From a virus, in IMG/VR virus record IMGVR_UViG_3300005563_000007, positions 1 through 60,179 of that record: 60,179 bases of DNA. One strand, 5' to 3'. The notes under the pieces were generated by a model. That model saw nothing but the letters and a program-made list of their open reading frames with translations. It searched no databases and was not told the DNA's origin. The first letter of the stretch is position 1; every line of letters starts with the position of its first letter. Shown in pieces: positions 1 through 8,346 of the stretch. A program made the translations under genes and the position numbers.

Positions 1-46
1 GGATTGAAAATCCTCGTGTCGGCGGTTCAATTCCGTCCCGGGACAC
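1..46 (+). repeat. attL: attL core: direct repeat, identical to 60134-60179
   Basis: These 46 bases recur exactly at the other end of the window. They run from the anticodon stem of a tRNA-Phe gene to the acceptor strand. Tyrosine recombinases commonly use tRNA 3' ends as attB, and the phage copy rebuilds the gene. Confidence 0.95.
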
Positions 47-49
47 CAG
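1..49 (+). tRNA. 3' half of tRNA-Phe(GAA), rebuilt by the prophage
   Basis: The anticodon loop TTGAAAA gives anticodon GAA. A variable loop, a T arm GGCGG-TTCAATT-CCGTC (one G-U pair) and the acceptor strand CCGGGAC follow, then A and CCA at 47-49. The 5' half must lie in host DNA left of the window. The right repeat ends before CCA and has no tRNA 5' half in front of it, so this left end holds the working gene. Confidence 0.85.
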
Positions 50-130
50 GAAACACAAGATTCGTCGGGGAAATCGGGGGGTCCGGCTTTCCGATACGTC
101 CACATGATCCGGCGGCTCACCAGCCGATCG

Positions 131-148
131 GTACAACGGCGGTACAAG
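131..148 (+). repeat. Putative integrase arm-type site (left arm)
   Basis: Two GTACAA boxes start 11 bases apart (131 and 142). The 18-base unit matches 60046-60063 at 15 of 18 positions in the same orientation. The pair flanks the two att cores at 85 and 70 bases. This fits paired arm-type binding sites for a tyrosine recombinase; binding itself is inferred. Confidence 0.6.
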
Positions 149-164
149 CGCGCGGGGGCCTTCG

Positions 165-446
165 GTGAGCTGCCCCGCCCTCACCGTGCTCCGCGGCTCC
201 GCCGAGCCCGCGGTCGTCACGCTCGCCATTGCCCGAAATGCCGTCGGCTTTTGGGAGCGCACGCTCGACAAGGCGATCGAAGACCTGCTCGACGCCGCGA
301 CGACGCCCGACCTGACGGAGGCGCGTCGCCGGGTCGAGGTCACCCACGATCGGCTGGCGGCTGCCCGCAACCGCCGGGACCGGCTGATCGCCGAGGCGCA
401 CGGGCGGCGCTGGCTCGCGCTTGCCAGGGAGAGCGCGGATGGCTGA
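165..446 (+). CDS. Small phage protein, first gene of the left operon
   Basis: GTG start, 93 residues, not recognised. It is helical and rich in Arg, Ala and Glu, with a predicted coiled stretch over about residues 25-80. Its stop overlaps the ATG at 439, the gene-end style of this operon, which supports this frame over a competing frame at 104-586. It is the first gene after attL, so in the excised circle it would follow int. Confidence 0.55.
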   Translation: MSCPALTVLRGSAEPAVVTLAIARNAVGFWERTLDKAIEDLLDAATTPDLTEARRRVEVTHDRLAAARNRRDRLIAEAHGRRWLALARESADG

Positions 447-906
447 GCTCCGCTGGTGGCTGCTGCGGCTCGACTCGACCGGCAAGGTCTTGTCCTGCAC
501 GCCTGTGGATCACGCTGAGCGCAACGGCGACAGCTGGGTCTACATCCAGGCGGCCGACGCCAAAGCAGCTCAGCGCGCCGCCATGAACGCCTACATGCGC
601 GACGTGATGCGGAAGCGTCGGGCGCGCCTCATCGCTGAAGGCAAATGTGCCTGGTGCGGCCGCGCGAACCGCAAGAACGCCAAGGCCGCTGGCAAGCCCG
701 TGCCCCAACTCGACCGAAAGGTTGCGATCGCTGCCCGCCGCGACGAGGAGCGCCAGCAGGCCGTCGCGAGCGCGGTTCCGTCGGTGCGCCTGCAAGTCCT
801 GCAAGAGGTCATGCAAGCCTGGCAGGACGAGCCGACCAATGGTGCGTTCACACGCTGGCTGACGAACGAGATCGAAGCCGCTGGAGGTAAGCGCCGTGCT
901 GGCTGA
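439..906 (+). CDS. Hypothetical phage protein with CxxC motif
   Basis: 155 residues from ATG 439; a longer TTG start at 421 is less likely because 439 overlaps the upstream stop. The N-terminus (MAELRWWLLRLDSTGKVL) looks like a small beta domain. A basic helix near residue 50 and a CAWC motif near residue 68 follow, and the C-terminus is helical. Only one CxxC pair is seen, so zinc binding is uncertain. Function unknown. Confidence 0.7.
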   Translation: MAELRWWLLRLDSTGKVLSCTPVDHAERNGDSWVYIQAADAKAAQRAAMNAYMRDVMRKRRARLIAEGKCAWCGRANRKNAKAAGKPVPQLDRKVAIAARRDEERQQAVASAVPSVRLQVLQEVMQAWQDEPTNGAFTRWLTNEIEAAGGKRRAG

Positions 907-1030
907 CCGCGACCTGCTCGACCAGGACACGGCGATCCAGGTCGCCGGTTTCCTGCCGGCGCTGCTGTGGTTGCTCTGGCTACTTGTCGCCGGAGCTTGG
1001 AACGACCGGAAGGGGGCGCGCCGTGGCTGA
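896..1030 (+). CDS. Small single-pass membrane protein
   Basis: 44 residues from GTG 896. A hydrophobic stretch (about residues 16-34, containing LLWLLWLLVAGAW) is followed by a basic tail. It overlaps the upstream stop and the next GTG start at 1023, so it fits the operon tiling exactly. Function unknown. Confidence 0.5.
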   Translation: MLADRDLLDQDTAIQVAGFLPALLWLLWLLVAGAWNDRKGARRG

Positions 1031-1658
1031 AACCTGCCCCACCTGCCTGCGCCCGTTCCGCGATCAGGGCGAACAGCACGACGACGGGATCCATTGCCCA
1101 GCGTCGCCCCGCGACCACCGATTGGTACGCGACGACCTGGCGTGCGCGCTCATCGGCGTTGAAGTCCGCGCCGAGCAGCTCGCGGCCGCCCGCGCCCTGA
1201 ACGACCGCTCACGGCTCGCGCTGATTCAGCTGCGCGACAAGTTGGACGCCGCGATCGCGGAGAGCGCTCCATGCACCGAACCCACTACCGCCGAAGCTTT
1301 CCCCGGGCACGTGAGCGCACCAGATGCGGAATTCGAGAGCGCCTCTGCCGAGGCCCTTGCGGCGATTGGTGGCCACTCGAATTCTTCGCGCGCTCCAAAT
1401 CCTGCGCTAGCGGTCGAACCAACGAGTGCAACGCCTGCAGGGGACTCCGCATCGCAGCGTCCGCAGTCTTGCGACTGGTCGCTAGAGATATTTGATCTCG
1501 GTTTTCGTGTTGGCCGCTGCGCTTCTTTGGGGGAGCTGCACATCGTGCTCACCGAGAGCGGTGAGGGGGAACCTGTCCCGACTGCGTTCGAGCTTCCCTC
1601 ATTCGTGCTCGAATTCTTGCTGGCTGGCACTTTGCCCGAGACCAAGGAGATCTCGTGA
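1023..1658 (+). CDS. Hypothetical protein with N-terminal CxxC
   Basis: 211 residues from GTG 1023. The N-terminus ETCPTCLRPF, with a later HC pair near residue 25, suggests a small zinc-binding module. A helical segment comes next, then a low-complexity Ser/Ala/Pro linker and a C-terminal domain (about 155-211) rich in Leu and Glu. The next ATG overlaps the stop. Not recognised. Confidence 0.6.
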   Translation: MAETCPTCLRPFRDQGEQHDDGIHCPASPRDHRLVRDDLACALIGVEVRAEQLAAARALNDRSRLALIQLRDKLDAAIAESAPCTEPTTAEAFPGHVSAPDAEFESASAEALAAIGGHSNSSRAPNPALAVEPTSATPAGDSASQRPQSCDWSLEIFDLGFRVGRCASLGELHIVLTESGEGEPVPTAFELPSFVLEFLLAGTLPETKEIS

Positions 1659-1855
1659 AGAAGCCCGCCGCCGCTCAGTCGATCGCGAGCGAGGTCACCT
1701 ATTCCTGCGTGACCTGCGGGGCGACACACGCGGCGCCGCCGGACAACCCGCTCGCGCTTTTGAAGCTCTGCCACGGCTGCGGAGAGAAACGCTACCGCAA
1801 GGGCAAGGCGGAGCAGCGCAAGGCTTTGGCGTCGGAAGGGGAACAGAGGTCATGA
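1655..1855 (+). CDS. Small zinc-ribbon protein
   Basis: 66 residues. CVTC and CHGC pairs about 20 residues apart form a classic four-cysteine zinc ribbon, followed by a Lys/Arg-rich tail. It is coupled by 4-base overlaps to both neighbours, including the methyltransferase. A nucleic-acid or protein-binding adaptor is likely; the partner is unknown. Confidence 0.7.
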   Translation: MKKPAAAQSIASEVTYSCVTCGATHAAPPDNPLALLKLCHGCGEKRYRKGKAEQRKALASEGEQRS

Positions 1856-2586
1856 GCACATACGAACTCTTTACCCAAGACGCCGTTGATTGGCTGCGCG
1901 GCCTCGCCCCCGAGAGCATCAACCTAGTCGTCACTGACCCTGCGTACGAATCGCTGGAAAAGCACCGTGCAAAAGGCACGACCACACGGCTCAAGGTCAG
2001 CAACGGCTCATCGAACGAGTGGTTTCCAATCTTCCACAACAGCCGATTTCCCGAGCTGTTCGCGGAGATCTTTCGCGTGCTCAAGCCTGACTCGCACTTC
2101 TACATGTACTGCGACCAAGAGACGATGTTCGTAGCCAAGCCGCTCGCAGAGGCGGCGGGTTTCAAGTTCTGGAAGCCGATCGTTTGGGACAAGAAGGCGA
2201 TCGGCATGGGGTACCACTACCGGGCCCAGTACGAGTTCATCTTGTTCTTCGAGAAGGGCAAACGACGCCTGATCGACCTTGGGATCAGCGACGTGATTCC
2301 TTTCAAGCGAATCATCGGTGGCTATCCGACCGAGAAGCCCGCGGAGGTGTCCGGCGTGCTCATCAAGCAGAGCAGCGTGCCAGGTGACGTCGTCGTCGAC
2401 CCATTCGTGGGTAGCGGCAGCGTGGGTGTCGCTGCGCTTCAGAACGGTCGGAACTTCATTGGCACTGACGTCGCCGAGGTGGCGCAGAAGCTGGCGGCGG
2501 AACGGCTAGCTGCGGTACCAGGCGCGGGACGAGACAGCGGGTTTGCGGCTGCTTTTGCGGCGCCGCAGAGGAGGCTTTTCGGGTGA
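1852..2586 (+). CDS. Site-specific DNA methyltransferase (amino-type, beta class)
   Basis: 244 residues from ATG 1852. The catalytic DPAY (residues 29-32, a DPPY variant) comes before the SAM-binding DPFVGSGS (183-190), the beta-class N6-adenine/N4-cytosine order. It should transfer a methyl group from SAM to adenine or cytosine in a specific site. No restriction endonuclease is adjacent, so it is an orphan enzyme and may protect phage DNA from host restriction. It is overlapped by 4 bases on both sides. The open frame continues upstream, but the zinc-ribbon gene occupies that stretch. Confidence 0.9.
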   Translation: MSTYELFTQDAVDWLRGLAPESINLVVTDPAYESLEKHRAKGTTTRLKVSNGSSNEWFPIFHNSRFPELFAEIFRVLKPDSHFYMYCDQETMFVAKPLAEAAGFKFWKPIVWDKKAIGMGYHYRAQYEFILFFEKGKRRLIDLGISDVIPFKRIIGGYPTEKPAEVSGVLIKQSSVPGDVVVDPFVGSGSVGVAALQNGRNFIGTDVAEVAQKLAAERLAAVPGAGRDSGFAAAFAAPQRRLFG

Positions 2587-2891
2587 AACACGTGCCCACA
2601 GATCTATTCAAAGTCGCCGGCATCGACGAACCATGGCCCATCAGGCTCGCGCACGCGCGCCGCCTGTTGGTGACCATGTGGCTGATCCATCCGGAGCTCG
2701 GGACGCCGTCGGCGCCCGATGTCTGCACCCAAGCGCGCGCTGTTTGGGACGTGGACGTGAACGGCCTCAAGCGTGTTGGGCGCGTGACGATCGTGACCGT
2801 GCTCTGCCAGCTTCGCGAAGCCGGTTTCGTGCGGTCTTTCGATGCGGTTGAAGGTGGTTACGCGGTGGAACTTGTCAAGGAGGCTGCGTGA
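2583..2891 (+). CDS. Probable winged-helix protein
   Basis: 102 residues from GTG 2583. Helices around residues 20-35 are followed by a recognition-helix-like segment (VTIVTVLCQLREAGFV) and a short beta wing, typical of small winged-helix folds. It lies directly before the replication initiator-like gene and may help in origin binding or regulation. Function inferred from fold style only. Confidence 0.55.
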   Translation: MKHVPTDLFKVAGIDEPWPIRLAHARRLLVTMWLIHPELGTPSAPDVCTQARAVWDVDVNGLKRVGRVTIVTVLCQLREAGFVRSFDAVEGGYAVELVKEAA

Positions 2892-3817
2892 GTTGGCTTG
2901 AACTCGACGATGGGATCCTCGAGCACCCGAAGTTCGTGCGCGCCATCAAGCTGGCCGGGAGCGAGGCGGTGCACCTCTGGCTTGGGCTCCGCGCCTACTG
3001 CGGAAAGCATCTTACGGACGGGTTCGTGGCCGAGGATATGATGGACGAGGTCAAGGGCCCCAAGGATCCCGAGAAGCGCGCGGCGGCGCTGGGTGCCTTG
3101 TTTGAGGTAGGTCTACTGGAAAAGACCCGCCGTGCGGGGCTTCAGATGCATGACTACCTGCAGTGGTCAAAGAGCCGTGAGCAGGTGCTCGCCGCTCGCG
3201 AACAGGCTCGCGCCCGGAAGACCAAGTCACGTGGTTCTGGCGGCGGTGGTCACGGTAGCGGTCACGCTTCTGGTCACGTCTCCCGTCATGCCTCCGGTCA
3301 CGGCGTGACAGACAGTGTGACTACCACCGTGAGTCCCGGATCGGTGGGGAGTGGTGGTGGTGATGGAGATCCTTCAGTTCCGAAGGCAACAACGGATCAG
3401 AGCAGCACTCCGCGCGCGCAAGAGCTGGTCGACCTGGCGCGAAGAATCCTGAAAAACCCCTACGACGGCGAGTACTTGCAGCCCTCGCAGCTTCCCGAGG
3501 TTCAGGCCGTCGCCGCAGCTTGGTCGTTCGGAAACACCGTGCGTTTGGGCAATTCGCCCAAGTCCGACAGCGATCTGCGCACTATTTTGGAGGCGATTGC
3601 CGCGGAAAACCCGGTGGCTGACTTGGTCCGCGCCGGCGAACTAGCCAGAAATTCCGATTGGTTTGCCAAGCCCGAGCGTCGGCATCCAGGCGCCTTCACC
3701 GCCGCAGTGCTTCGCCGCTTGCTGGAGGCGCGGACAGCCCCACCGGCGCCCAGCCAGTCGTTCGCCGCCGCCGCCGCCGCCCAGCAAATCCGCGAAACCT
3801 ACGGAGATCAGGCGTGA
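2888..3817 (+). CDS. Replication initiator / helicase-loader-like protein
   Basis: 309 residues from GTG 2888. The N-terminal ~100 residues (starting MSWLELDDGILEHPKF) have the winged-helix form common in phage replisome-organiser proteins. A Gly/His/Ser-rich linker (about 115-145) leads to a C-terminal helical domain. It is encoded immediately before the DnaB-type helicase with a 4-base overlap, the usual loader/initiator slot. No primase gene was found in the window, so priming may depend on the host. Confidence 0.65.
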   Translation: MSWLELDDGILEHPKFVRAIKLAGSEAVHLWLGLRAYCGKHLTDGFVAEDMMDEVKGPKDPEKRAAALGALFEVGLLEKTRRAGLQMHDYLQWSKSREQVLAAREQARARKTKSRGSGGGGHGSGHASGHVSRHASGHGVTDSVTTTVSPGSVGSGGGDGDPSVPKATTDQSSTPRAQELVDLARRILKNPYDGEYLQPSQLPEVQAVAAAWSFGNTVRLGNSPKSDSDLRTILEAIAAENPVADLVRAGELARNSDWFAKPERRHPGAFTAAVLRRLLEARTAPPAPSQSFAAAAAAQQIRETYGDQA

Positions 3818-5187
3818 ACGACGACGCCCAAAAGCTGCTGCTCGCCCACCTGAACACAGGCTCCCGCGTGCTGTCGGCGTGGTTCGACGACGCTAAGTTC
3901 CGCGCCGCGTGGGCGCCGCAGCCCGACCTATTTGTGGCCGATTGGCAGCGCGCGATCGCCGCCATCTGCGCGGCACGCGGGGCCACACTGAGCCGGGACG
4001 ACCTGATCATGCAGCTCGAGCGGCAGGGCAAGCTCAAGCTGTTCGAACACGGTGCTGAAGGCGTCCTGAGCGCGCTCATGGCGCCCACCGAGCTCAACCC
4101 CTGGGGCACGGTCGACAGCCTCCGGCAAGTGGCCGGAGAGCGCCTGCTCATCGAACGGCTGGTCGCCATCCGAGCCGAGCTCGAGCGCGGCGACGGCATG
4201 CCGGCGGCGCGCGAGGCTCTGGCCAACGCCCTCCGCGACGCCGACTTCGCTTCCGGGGCCAAGGCTAGGACGGTCCGGGAAAGCCTTAGCGTGGCCTACA
4301 AGCACGCCACCGAGCGCGACCGGAACCCAGGCTGCCGGACGATCTCCAAAGAGCTCGACCGCGCCACGGGCGGGGTCATGCACGGCGCCGTCCATCTGCT
4401 GGCCGCACCAACCAGCTGGGGCAAGTCGAGCTTCATCGTCGGCACGGCAAACCGGGCGCTCCGCGACAAGCAGCGTCCGCTGATCGTGACCTTCGAGGAT
4501 CCGGAGCGGATGTTTGGCTCCCGCTTGTTCCTGACGCGCACGAACGTCCACGCGATGCGTCTCCGCGAGGCTCGGCTGCTCAACGAAGAGCACCGCAAGC
4601 TGGCCGACGCGCTAGCTGACGCCGAGGATATTCCGTGGCTGCTGCCTGCACTGGGGCGAAGTGCCGAGGCCGTCGCCTCCGATATTCGGAGCCTAGTCGT
4701 GGCGCACGGGATCGACATCGTCCTGGTCGATTACATGCAGCGCATTCGTTTGGCGGCGCGCTCGCAGGATCGTCGCAACGAGATCAACACCATCTGCTAC
4801 CTGCTCACCGACGCGATCAAAGAGTCGGGCGCAGGCGGCATCCTATTCAGTCAGCTCACCGAGGACGAGCGCACTGGACGCCTCAAAGCGCGTGAGTCCG
4901 AAGACCTCCACAACTCGGCCGAGACTGTGCTCTTTGGCAAGAAGAAGATCACGCAGGAGGTCGACACGGCGGGCAAGAAGACGGGCGAGAAGATGGAGCG
5001 CGAATTGTGGGTCGAGAAGGTCAAAGAGGGACCGGTCGGTTTCGCGGTGCCGCTGAATTGGAACCCGCACTCTGCCTGCTTCATCAGCGACTACGACGCC
5101 GACGATCGGCAGCTCGCGCTCGGACTGGCGCCTGAGCCCCAACACGATCCCAGCTACGACGAGTACGACAACTACGCAGCAACGTGA
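3814..5187 (+). CDS. dnaB: Replicative DNA helicase, DnaB family
   Basis: 457 residues from GTG 3814. An N-terminal helical domain (about 1-140) precedes a RecA-like motor. Walker A is APTSWGKSS (199-206) and Walker B is DIVLVDYMQR (301-310), whose VDYMQ pattern is typical of DnaB motif II. A downstream Gln/Thr segment (FSQLTEDER) fits motif III. It should form a hexamer that unwinds DNA 5'-3' at the phage fork. The frame remains open back to 3658, but the start is fixed by overlap with the upstream stop. Confidence 0.92.
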   Translation: MNDDAQKLLLAHLNTGSRVLSAWFDDAKFRAAWAPQPDLFVADWQRAIAAICAARGATLSRDDLIMQLERQGKLKLFEHGAEGVLSALMAPTELNPWGTVDSLRQVAGERLLIERLVAIRAELERGDGMPAAREALANALRDADFASGAKARTVRESLSVAYKHATERDRNPGCRTISKELDRATGGVMHGAVHLLAAPTSWGKSSFIVGTANRALRDKQRPLIVTFEDPERMFGSRLFLTRTNVHAMRLREARLLNEEHRKLADALADAEDIPWLLPALGRSAEAVASDIRSLVVAHGIDIVLVDYMQRIRLAARSQDRRNEINTICYLLTDAIKESGAGGILFSQLTEDERTGRLKARESEDLHNSAETVLFGKKKITQEVDTAGKKTGEKMERELWVEKVKEGPVGFAVPLNWNPHSACFISDYDADDRQLALGLAPEPQHDPSYDEYDNYAAT

Positions 5188-5205
5188 CACCGGGAGAGAA
5201 AGAAC

Positions 5206-5835
5206 ATGAACGAATTCGCAGACGCCATCCAAGACGAAACGATCGAACAGACGACCAACGCCGAACCCAACAACACGATCAAACACGACACCTACGAAGA
5301 GCTGCTCGACGAGGCCCTGACCGAAGAAGACAAGGCCGCCAAGCGCGAGCGCCTCGAGACCGTCGACCGCGAGATCATCCGGCTCGAAGAGGAAAAGAAG
5401 GCGGCCGCCAAGGCATCGAACAACAAGATCAAGCCGCTGGTGGCCGAGCGCGAGAGCCTCCTGCAAGCGCTCGATTCCGGCACCGAGAAGCGGCACGTCG
5501 AGGTTTACGAGCTGTTCGACGATCGCCTCGGCAAGGTCGAGGTTCGCCGCGTCGACACTGACGCCGTGATCGAAGAGCGGGCCATGACAGCGCAGGAGCG
5601 CGAGGACGCGGCCGCCGAGCGCCAGGGCGATCTCTTCGACGGCGGCGGGAGCCAACCCCCGCCGGCGGACCTCGTCGACCCCGCTGACCCCGTCACGCCA
5701 GAAGACTTCGAGCCCACGCCCGAAGCGCTTGCGCAAGCCGCCGAGGACGAGGGACGCGTGGTCAAGACGACCGCCAAGGAAGTGAAGGCTAAGAAGGCGA
5801 AGCGGGCGGCTGCGCAGGAGCAAGACGCGGAGTGA
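5206..5835 (+). CDS. Acidic coiled-coil phage protein
   Basis: 209 residues with a good ribosome site (GGGAGAGAAAGAAC) before ATG 5206. Residues 20-95 are a charged helix/coiled coil, a small beta segment (EVYELFDDRLGKVEVRR) follows, then a Pro/Asp-rich linker and a Lys-rich tail. It sits between helicase and resolvase, so a replication-accessory role is plausible but unproven. Confidence 0.7.
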   Translation: MNEFADAIQDETIEQTTNAEPNNTIKHDTYEELLDEALTEEDKAAKRERLETVDREIIRLEEEKKAAAKASNNKIKPLVAERESLLQALDSGTEKRHVEVYELFDDRLGKVEVRRVDTDAVIEERAMTAQEREDAAAERQGDLFDGGGSQPPPADLVDPADPVTPEDFEPTPEALAQAAEDEGRVVKTTAKEVKAKKAKRAAAQEQDAE

Positions 5836-6410
5836 GCCAGCCCGTTCGTCACGTGCTCTCGGTCGATCCAGGCATTGCCCACGTTGGGTGGGGCCTGGTC
5901 GGCCGATTCGGCGCCAAGCTCGATCTAGTCGACAGCGGCCATATCGAGACCAAGCCAGACGAAGAGCTCACGGCGCGCCTTCTGCGTATCTGGCTCGGGC
6001 TGGCGACGGTGTGCCGCGACTACCGCCCGGCGCTGTTTGGCGTCGAGAACCAAGCGCCGGCATCCGTCGGCGCTCGCGTGATGGGTCTCAAGGCCGCCGC
6101 TCGTGGCGAGAAGGGCGGCGGCTTCGGAGCGAACAACGATCCCGTGTTCGAGGTCGTTGGCGTCGCTAAAGCGGTGGCGTTCTCTTATGGGATCCCCGTC
6201 ATGCTGTACACGCCGCAGCAAGCCAAGATCGCGGTCTGCGGCAAGGGCGCGGGTCGAGCGCAGAAGGCTCAGGTGATGCAGGCATGCCGCGTCTACTTCC
6301 CCGGCATCGAGCGCGACGGGCACAGGCTTGGTGAGCACGAGGCGGACGCGATCGCCGGGGCCATTTATTGCGAGCGGGTCACGCTGCTCGCTTCCAGGAG
6401 AGCAGGATGA
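5832..6410 (+). CDS. RuvC-like Holliday junction resolvase
   Basis: 192 residues from GTG 5832. The RNase H-fold signature SVDPGIAHVGWG carries catalytic Asp12, FGVENQ supplies Glu72, and HEADA supplies His169 and Asp172 (HxxD). All four acidic/His positions expected for RuvC are present. It should cleave four-way junctions or branched replication intermediates before packaging. The lysine-rich segment AGRAQKAQVMQ matches the DNA-contacting helix of the family. Confidence 0.9.
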   Translation: MSQPVRHVLSVDPGIAHVGWGLVGRFGAKLDLVDSGHIETKPDEELTARLLRIWLGLATVCRDYRPALFGVENQAPASVGARVMGLKAAARGEKGGGFGANNDPVFEVVGVAKAVAFSYGIPVMLYTPQQAKIAVCGKGAGRAQKAQVMQACRVYFPGIERDGHRLGEHEADAIAGAIYCERVTLLASRRAG

Positions 6411-6715
6411 GCAGGGCGAAGACGCAAACGACCGGATTCGGGAGGCCGTTGGGCGCCCGCAACCCACCCCAAACCCAACGAGCCCGCGAGCTGTTGGCGA
6501 GGTCGCGGGGAGGCGTTGTGGTGGCGGAGAGGCCGCTGGATCCGCCGGGCCGCAAGCCGCGGCGGATCTGGCAGCGCGTTTCGGTCCGCGAGGTCAAGAC
6601 GTGCAACGAATGCGGCCGGACCATCGAGGCCAAGACGCCGCACTACTTCGACCAGGCGAGCGGACACCTGGTCCGGCACGTGGAGTGTCACCAGAAGGCG
6701 GAGGCGCAGCGTTGA
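6407..6715 (+). CDS. Small zinc-finger-like protein
   Basis: 102 residues, ATG overlapping the resolvase stop. The N-terminus is basic and disordered (Arg/Pro-rich). The C-terminal 40 residues contain CNECGR and a later H-x3-C-H, a probable zinc site. Likely a nucleic-acid-binding accessory protein. Confidence 0.65.
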   Translation: MSRAKTQTTGFGRPLGARNPPQTQRARELLARSRGGVVVAERPLDPPGRKPRRIWQRVSVREVKTCNECGRTIEAKTPHYFDQASGHLVRHVECHQKAEAQR

Positions 6716-6891
6716 AACGCCGCCGCCCAATCGTCGAGCACGTTATTCGGCGCGCACCGAGGCTGCAGGCAGCGACCAACCGCGCCATCGACGCGGTCCT
6801 TGGAAAGAAGCGCGCGCCGGTCAAGCCGCCGTGGCCTGGCGCTGGTGAGGTCGAGGAAGCCTTTAGGGCGGCGAGGAGAGGCGAAACGTGA
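6712..6891 (+). CDS. Small basic protein
   Basis: 59 residues from TTG 6712, overlapping stops on both sides. It is rich in Arg and Lys with a Pro-rich middle (APVKPPWPG). Not recognised. The start codon is rare, and only the tight overlaps support it. Confidence 0.45.
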   Translation: MKRRRPIVEHVIRRAPRLQAATNRAIDAVLGKKRAPVKPPWPGAGEVEEAFRAARRGET

Positions 6892-7088
6892 GCCGCAACA
6901 ACGAGCACCCACACGACTACAGGACAGCGCTGCTGGCCTCAGTGTCAGCGATCAACTACGGGCTCTTCAGCATCCGTTGGGAATTCGAGCACGGGAAGCT
7001 GTCGATCAACGAATACACGGAGGCAACGAAGCCGATGCTGGAACAGCAGATCAAGGTGCTGGAGATGCTGAGGGAGACGGAGCGGTGA
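6888..7088 (+). CDS. Small hypothetical protein
   Basis: 66 residues from GTG 6888. It looks all-helical, with a charged C-terminal helix (LEQQIKVLEMLRETER). It overlaps both neighbours by 4 bases. Not recognised. Confidence 0.55.
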   Translation: MSRNNEHPHDYRTALLASVSAINYGLFSIRWEFEHGKLSINEYTEATKPMLEQQIKVLEMLRETER

Positions 7089-7549
7089 CGACCGAACGCA
7101 GCTACACCAGAATGCGCGACGCCGTCTTGCTGGTGTATGGGCCCCACGCGCCGACTGGCCAGCAGCACCACGCTGCTATCGAGTGGCTTTGCGACGAGCT
7201 TGATGCCGCGCTGGTGCGGATCGCGAATCTCGAAGCGCTCAATCCCGAGGCGCACACCGTCCGAGGAGTGACCGCTAGTGGCGCCACCGTCCACGGTTTT
7301 GCGCCTGTCCCGCCGCCCTGCGCCGATGGCAGCAATCGTCACGACATGCAGGGCCAACCTAGCTGCCCGGCATGCGGGTTCACTCCGAAGCTGATGCCAG
7401 CCAGTGAACCAGAGCAACCCGCGCGTCGTGGGAAGCACGGTGACCCGTGGAAGTTCCATCACCCGGCCTGCAAGAAGCCCGACGATCACCAAGGCCACTG
7501 CATCGATCCGAAGGGCTACGAGCCCACCGAAGAAACGGAGGAGCCGTGA
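7085..7549 (+). CDS. Hypothetical protein with His/Cys-rich C-terminus
   Basis: 154 residues from GTG 7085. The N-terminal helical part (1-60) ends in VRIANLEALN. Cys and His residues at the C-terminus (CPACGF, HHPACK, HCIDPKGY) suggest metal binding. Function unknown. Confidence 0.6.
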   Translation: MTTERSYTRMRDAVLLVYGPHAPTGQQHHAAIEWLCDELDAALVRIANLEALNPEAHTVRGVTASGATVHGFAPVPPPCADGSNRHDMQGQPSCPACGFTPKLMPASEPEQPARRGKHGDPWKFHHPACKKPDDHQGHCIDPKGYEPTEETEEP

Positions 7550-7719
7550 GGCTCAAGCACGCGCGCGGGGCCGACCTTGATCGCTTGGCGGCCTGGTGGA
7601 ATCTGGACCGTAGGCAAAAGTGTGAGCGTCGCTGGTACACGCTTTGGCTCTGGTTGCACGATGAGAGCGACAGCAAGCTGCGCGACCGAATCGTCGCCCT
7701 TCAAATGTGCCGGCCATGA
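7546..7719 (+). CDS. Small Trp/Arg-rich protein
   Basis: 57 residues from GTG 7546, overlapping the previous stop and the next ATG at 7716. Many Trp and Arg residues (AAWWNLDRRQ, RRWYTLWLWLH). Not recognised. Confidence 0.5.
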   Translation: MRLKHARGADLDRLAAWWNLDRRQKCERRWYTLWLWLHDESDSKLRDRIVALQMCRP

Positions 7720-8099
7720 CAAGAGACCGCACACTCGAGCAGCAGTGCATCATCGACGCCGTCTGCGAACGCCTGCGCAAGGACACCGAGCGGCGATTGG
7801 CTATCGATCCGCCTTTTGGTGTTCGCATTAGCCTATTGCGCGATGACGGTCGCGTCGGTGAAACCATCCTGACCGAGCTGAAGAAAGCCGTGCCTGGGCC
7901 CTGGCCAGAAGAAAAACCCGTCGTCAAAAGCTGGCTCGATGGCAGCGTGCTCCATACGCGCATCACAATGCAGGCGGGCCCGGTCGCCGACCAGCTGGCG
8001 CGCGCTGGGTTCGACGTTCGTTGCGAGGACGGGACGCCCTACGTGCCGTTCGACGAAGAGATCATCATCACCGTCCAGGAGATCAAACGTGATTTGTGA
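7716..8099 (+). CDS. Hypothetical protein
   Basis: 127 residues from ATG 7716, chosen over GTG 7707 because of the stop-start overlap. Mixed alpha/beta, with a beta-rich C-terminus. Not recognised; part of the replication-side operon. Confidence 0.55.
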   Translation: MTRDRTLEQQCIIDAVCERLRKDTERRLAIDPPFGVRISLLRDDGRVGETILTELKKAVPGPWPEEKPVVKSWLDGSVLHTRITMQAGPVADQLARAGFDVRCEDGTPYVPFDEEIIITVQEIKRDL

Positions 8100-8346
8100 A
8101 AAATGCCGCGACGCCGGCCAGCGCTCAATCGTCCGCGTGCTCGGCACCAAGCAAACCCAGATCGCGAAAGACGTCTTCTTCGACGAGGACGGCAACGAGC
8201 ACAACCACAACCCCAACATCGTCACGACGCAGTTCCGGTGCAGTAACGGGCACCGGTTCGAGGAGCGGTCGAGCTGGCAGTGTCAGTGCGGTTGGATGGC
8301 GTTGAAGGCGGTGGTGACGTTTATTGGAGAGGGAGCGGAGCAATGA
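8089..8346 (+). CDS. Small zinc-ribbon protein
   Basis: 85 residues from GTG 8089. CEKC at the N-terminus and later Cys residues (FRCSNGH, CQCGW) form one or two zinc sites. An acidic, His/Asn-rich loop lies between. Likely a nucleic-acid-binding accessory protein. Confidence 0.65.
   Translation: MICEKCRDAGQRSIVRVLGTKQTQIAKDVFFDEDGNEHNHNPNIVTTQFRCSNGHRFEERSSWQCQCGWMALKAVVTFIGEGAEQ

Noticed and set aside
104-586. 160-residue plus-strand frame starting ATG 104
   Set aside because: Conflicts with the 165-446 and 439-906 genes, which tile by a stop-start overlap; its own sequence is Arg/Pro-rich shadow.
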